A stretch of DNA of 64,000 bases from Pseudomonas sp. MYb327 (GTDB lineage: Bacteria; Pseudomonadota; Gammaproteobacteria; Pseudomonadales; Pseudomonadaceae): assembly GCF_040438925.1 (NCBI RefSeq), contig NZ_CP159258.1, positions 1,440,001 through 1,504,000 on the forward strand, read 5' to 3'. The notes below the pieces were generated by a model. The model was not told where the DNA came from. It ran no database searches and was given only the letters and a program-made list of their open reading frames with translations. Positions 62,280 to 64,000 of the stretch are shown here, in pieces. The first letter of the stretch is position 1; each line of letters begins with the position of its first letter. The translations under genes and the position numbers were made by a program.

Positions 62280-64000
62280 CAGACGGCTCCCTTGGCTGAT
62301 ATGGGTTTAGGCTGGCCCGCGGTTTTGTGGCCCCGGACCGATTGGTGGGCGAGGGCAGTGAGGATCAACAGTGTCGAACCCACCACGACCGCGTATACGC
62401 CAACGTCGAAGAACAACGCACTCGCCAGGTGAATGTCGCCCAGCACGGGCAAGTCGAAATGCCAGGTGTGGGTGGTCAGGAACGGATAGCCGACGGCCAT
62501 TGCACCCAGGCCGGTGAGCGTGGCGAACAGCAGGCCGACGCTCATCCAGCGCAACGGACGCAGACTCATTTGCGCCTCGACCCACTGGGTGCCGGCGACC
62601 ATGTATTGCAGGATGAACGCCACAGACATCACCAGGCCTGCGACGAAACCGCCGCCCGGTTGGTTATGCCCGCGCATGAACAGGTAGAACGACACCACCA
62701 GCGCAATCGGCAGCAGCAAACGCACCAGCACCGCCGGCACCATCATGAAACCGAGCGCGGTATCGCTGGCGTGACGCGGGTTGACCAGGTCGGTGACCAC
62801 GTCGGGCGCGAGCAAACGTTGTTGTGCCGGCAACTGCAGGCTTTCTTTCGGCGGACGGAAGCGGCGCAGCAGGGCAAACACGGTCAGGGCCACGGCCACC
62901 AGCACGGTGATTTCGCCGAGGGTGTCGAAGCCACGGAAATCCACCAACATCACGTTGACCACGTTGCTGCCGCCGCCTTCAGGCAAGGCACGACTCAAGT
63001 AGAACGAGGAAATGTCATTCGGGGTCTGCCGCGTCAGCATCGCGTAGGCCAGCAACGCCATGCCGCCGCCGACGACGGTCGACAGCAGCAAGTCGCGGAT
63101 ACGCCGGATACGCGCCTTGCGCAGGCTGCTCGGCAACGGCGAAACCTCTTCGATCCGTCGCGGCAACCAGCGCAGGCCCAGGAGGATCAGCACCGTGGTC
63201 ACCACTTCGACCACCAGTTGCGTCAACGCCAGGTCTGGCGCCGAAAACCAGACGAAGGTCACGCAGGTCATCAGGCCGCAGACGCTGACCATGGTCAGGG
63301 CGGCGAGACGGTGATACTTGGCCTGATACGCGGCACCGAGGGCGCAGGCAATCGCCAGTAGCCAGAGGATGACGAACACGATCGAGCCCGGAATCTTCGG
63401 TCGGTCACCCCAGTGCAGGCTGCTGTGCAGCATCGGGATCAGCCCGGCCAGCACGGCGGCGAGCACCATCAGAAACAACTGGGTTTGCAGACGCTTGGTG
63501 CTGATCCGCCGCTCCAGACGCCGGGCCAGGCGCATCTTGATCACCAGCAGACGTTCGAACAGGCGCTTGCCGTTGAACCGGCCAATCAGCGGTGGATAAC
63601 GGAAACGCCCACGCTTGAGTTGATTGCGCAGCAGCAAGTACAAGACGATGCCGCCGGACATGGCGATCAAACTCATGATCATCGGCGCGTTCAAGCCGTG
63701 CCAGATAGCCAGGCTGTACTCCGGCAGTGTGCCGCCGACGACGGGCTGCGCCGCGGCAGCGAGCAACGGGCCGACCACTTGCGCCGGAAAAATCCCCACC
63801 ACCAGGCAGGCGAACACCAGCAACTCGACCGGCGCACGCATCCAGCGCGGCGGTTCGTGCGGTGTGTGTGGCAGGTCGGTAGCGGTGGGGCCGAAGAACA
63901 CGTCGACGGTGAAGCGGAGGGAATAGGCGACGCTGAACGTCCCGGCGATGGTTGCGACGATCGGCAGGGTCATCTCGACCCAAGCGGTCGCGTTGATGAA
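62279..64000 (-). CDS. mrpA: Mrp/Pha antiporter subunit A (A/B fusion), 5' end beyond the window
   Basis: The visible part covers 574 codons and continues beyond 64000, so it is incomplete at the N-terminus. The C-terminal part is subunit-B-like: VPAVLVRLLLPIALVVSFYLFMRGHNQPGGGFVAGL is typical of MrpB, so the gene is an AB fusion as in Pseudomonas Sha/Pha systems. The middle has the NuoL-like transmembrane helices and VFVILWLLAIACALG. The last segment (residues RSVRGHKTAGQPK) is basic. It is the largest subunit and the first gene of the antiporter operon in this window. Confidence 0.92.
   Translation of the reverse strand, partial: FINATAWVEMTLPIVATIAGTFSVAYSLRFTVDVFFGPTATDLPHTPHEPPRWMRAPVELLVFACLVVGIFPAQVVGPLLAAAAQPVVGGTLPEYSLAIWHGLNAPMIMSLIAMSGGIVLYLLLRNQLKRGRFRYPPLIGRFNGKRLFERLLVIKMRLARRLERRISTKRLQTQLFLMVLAAVLAGLIPMLHSSLHWGDRPKIPGSIVFVILWLLAIACALGAAYQAKYHRLAALTMVSVCGLMTCVTFVWFSAPDLALTQLVVEVVTTVLILLGLRWLPRRIEEVSPLPSSLRKARIRRIRDLLLSTVVGGGMALLAYAMLTRQTPNDISSFYLSRALPEGGGSNVVNVMLVDFRGFDTLGEITVLVAVALTVFALLRRFRPPKESLQLPAQQRLLAPDVVTDLVNPRHASDTALGFMMVPAVLVRLLLPIALVVSFYLFMRGHNQPGGGFVAGLVMSVAFILQYMVAGTQWVEAQMSLRPLRWMSVGLLFATLTGLGAMAVGYPFLTTHTWHFDLPVLGDIHLASALFFDVGVYAVVVGSTLLILTALAHQSVRGHKTAGQPKPISAKGAV

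Overview
The window is a GC-rich (about 60 %) stretch of a Pseudomonas chromosome. The gene families, the codon use and above all the intergenic repeats (inverted REP/REPIN elements of the type 'GTAGGAGCCGGCTTGCCGG' and three other families) point to the P. fluorescens lineage. No rRNA, tRNA, CRISPR array, complete insertion sequence or prophage is visible. It is mostly core and flexible chromosomal background, with several small rearrangements that deserve attention.

Layout. 1-5.9 kb: a FixJ-type regulator and its PAS histidine kinase, a LysR regulator, an NTF2-like/SGNH-hydrolase pair, and a secreted chorismate mutase. 6-8.2 kb: a secreted protein made of eleven 13-residue repeats and a Xre-RES toxin-antitoxin pair with two operator-like palindromes. 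8.3-10.8 kb: a coupled DUF3300-DUF2950 pair. 11-16 kb: cupin, GFA protein, a nitrilase divergent from an HxlR regulator, a GltS glutamate carrier and a phosphodiesterase. 16-20.7 kb: a lipoprotein, a 90-aa protein with a strongly structured 5' leader, a MATE exporter, YceI and a DUF2235 hydrolase. 20.76-22.0 kb: an array of ten 127-bp units, each a complete REPIN. 22-30 kb: a large four-site multicopper oxidase divergent from a Fur-box-controlled ECF sigma/FecR/TonB-receptor cell-surface signalling operon. 30.3-34.1 kb: a periplasmic molybdenum aldehyde oxidoreductase operon (paoABC-like). Between the receptor and paoC lies a 351-bp tandem duplication that copied both gene ends.

34-42.5 kb: GNAT acetyltransferase, remnants of an S58 peptidase and a LuxR regulator, an RlmI-like methyltransferase, a cytochrome b/Tat-molybdoenzyme pair followed by a MXKDX-repeat protein, a receiver-domain protein, an HAD phosphatase, an internally deleted isoprenylcysteine-methyltransferase-like gene, and a GlxA/SDR pair. 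42.5-49.6 kb: DUF2388, a second GlxA regulator, DinB, two LysR regulators and an AKR-SDR-SRPBCC operon. 49.8-59 kb: an OmpR-type two-component pair, a multi-pass membrane protein with a 24-aa membrane peptide behind it, GST, a zinc-less DksA-like protein, several small unknown proteins, an orphan glycine-betaine-type binding protein and DUF3995. 59.1-64 kb: a seven-subunit-type (A/B fused, C-G) Mrp/Pha cation/proton antiporter operon running off the right edge.

How they fit together: the clearest functional units are the iron-responsive receptor operon with the adjacent copper oxidase, the paoABC enzyme, the xre-res module, the DUF3300/DUF2950 pair and the Mrp antiporter. The most unusual DNA is the 127-bp REPIN array, the structured leader at about 17.0 kb and the gene-end duplication at 29.7-30.4 kb.
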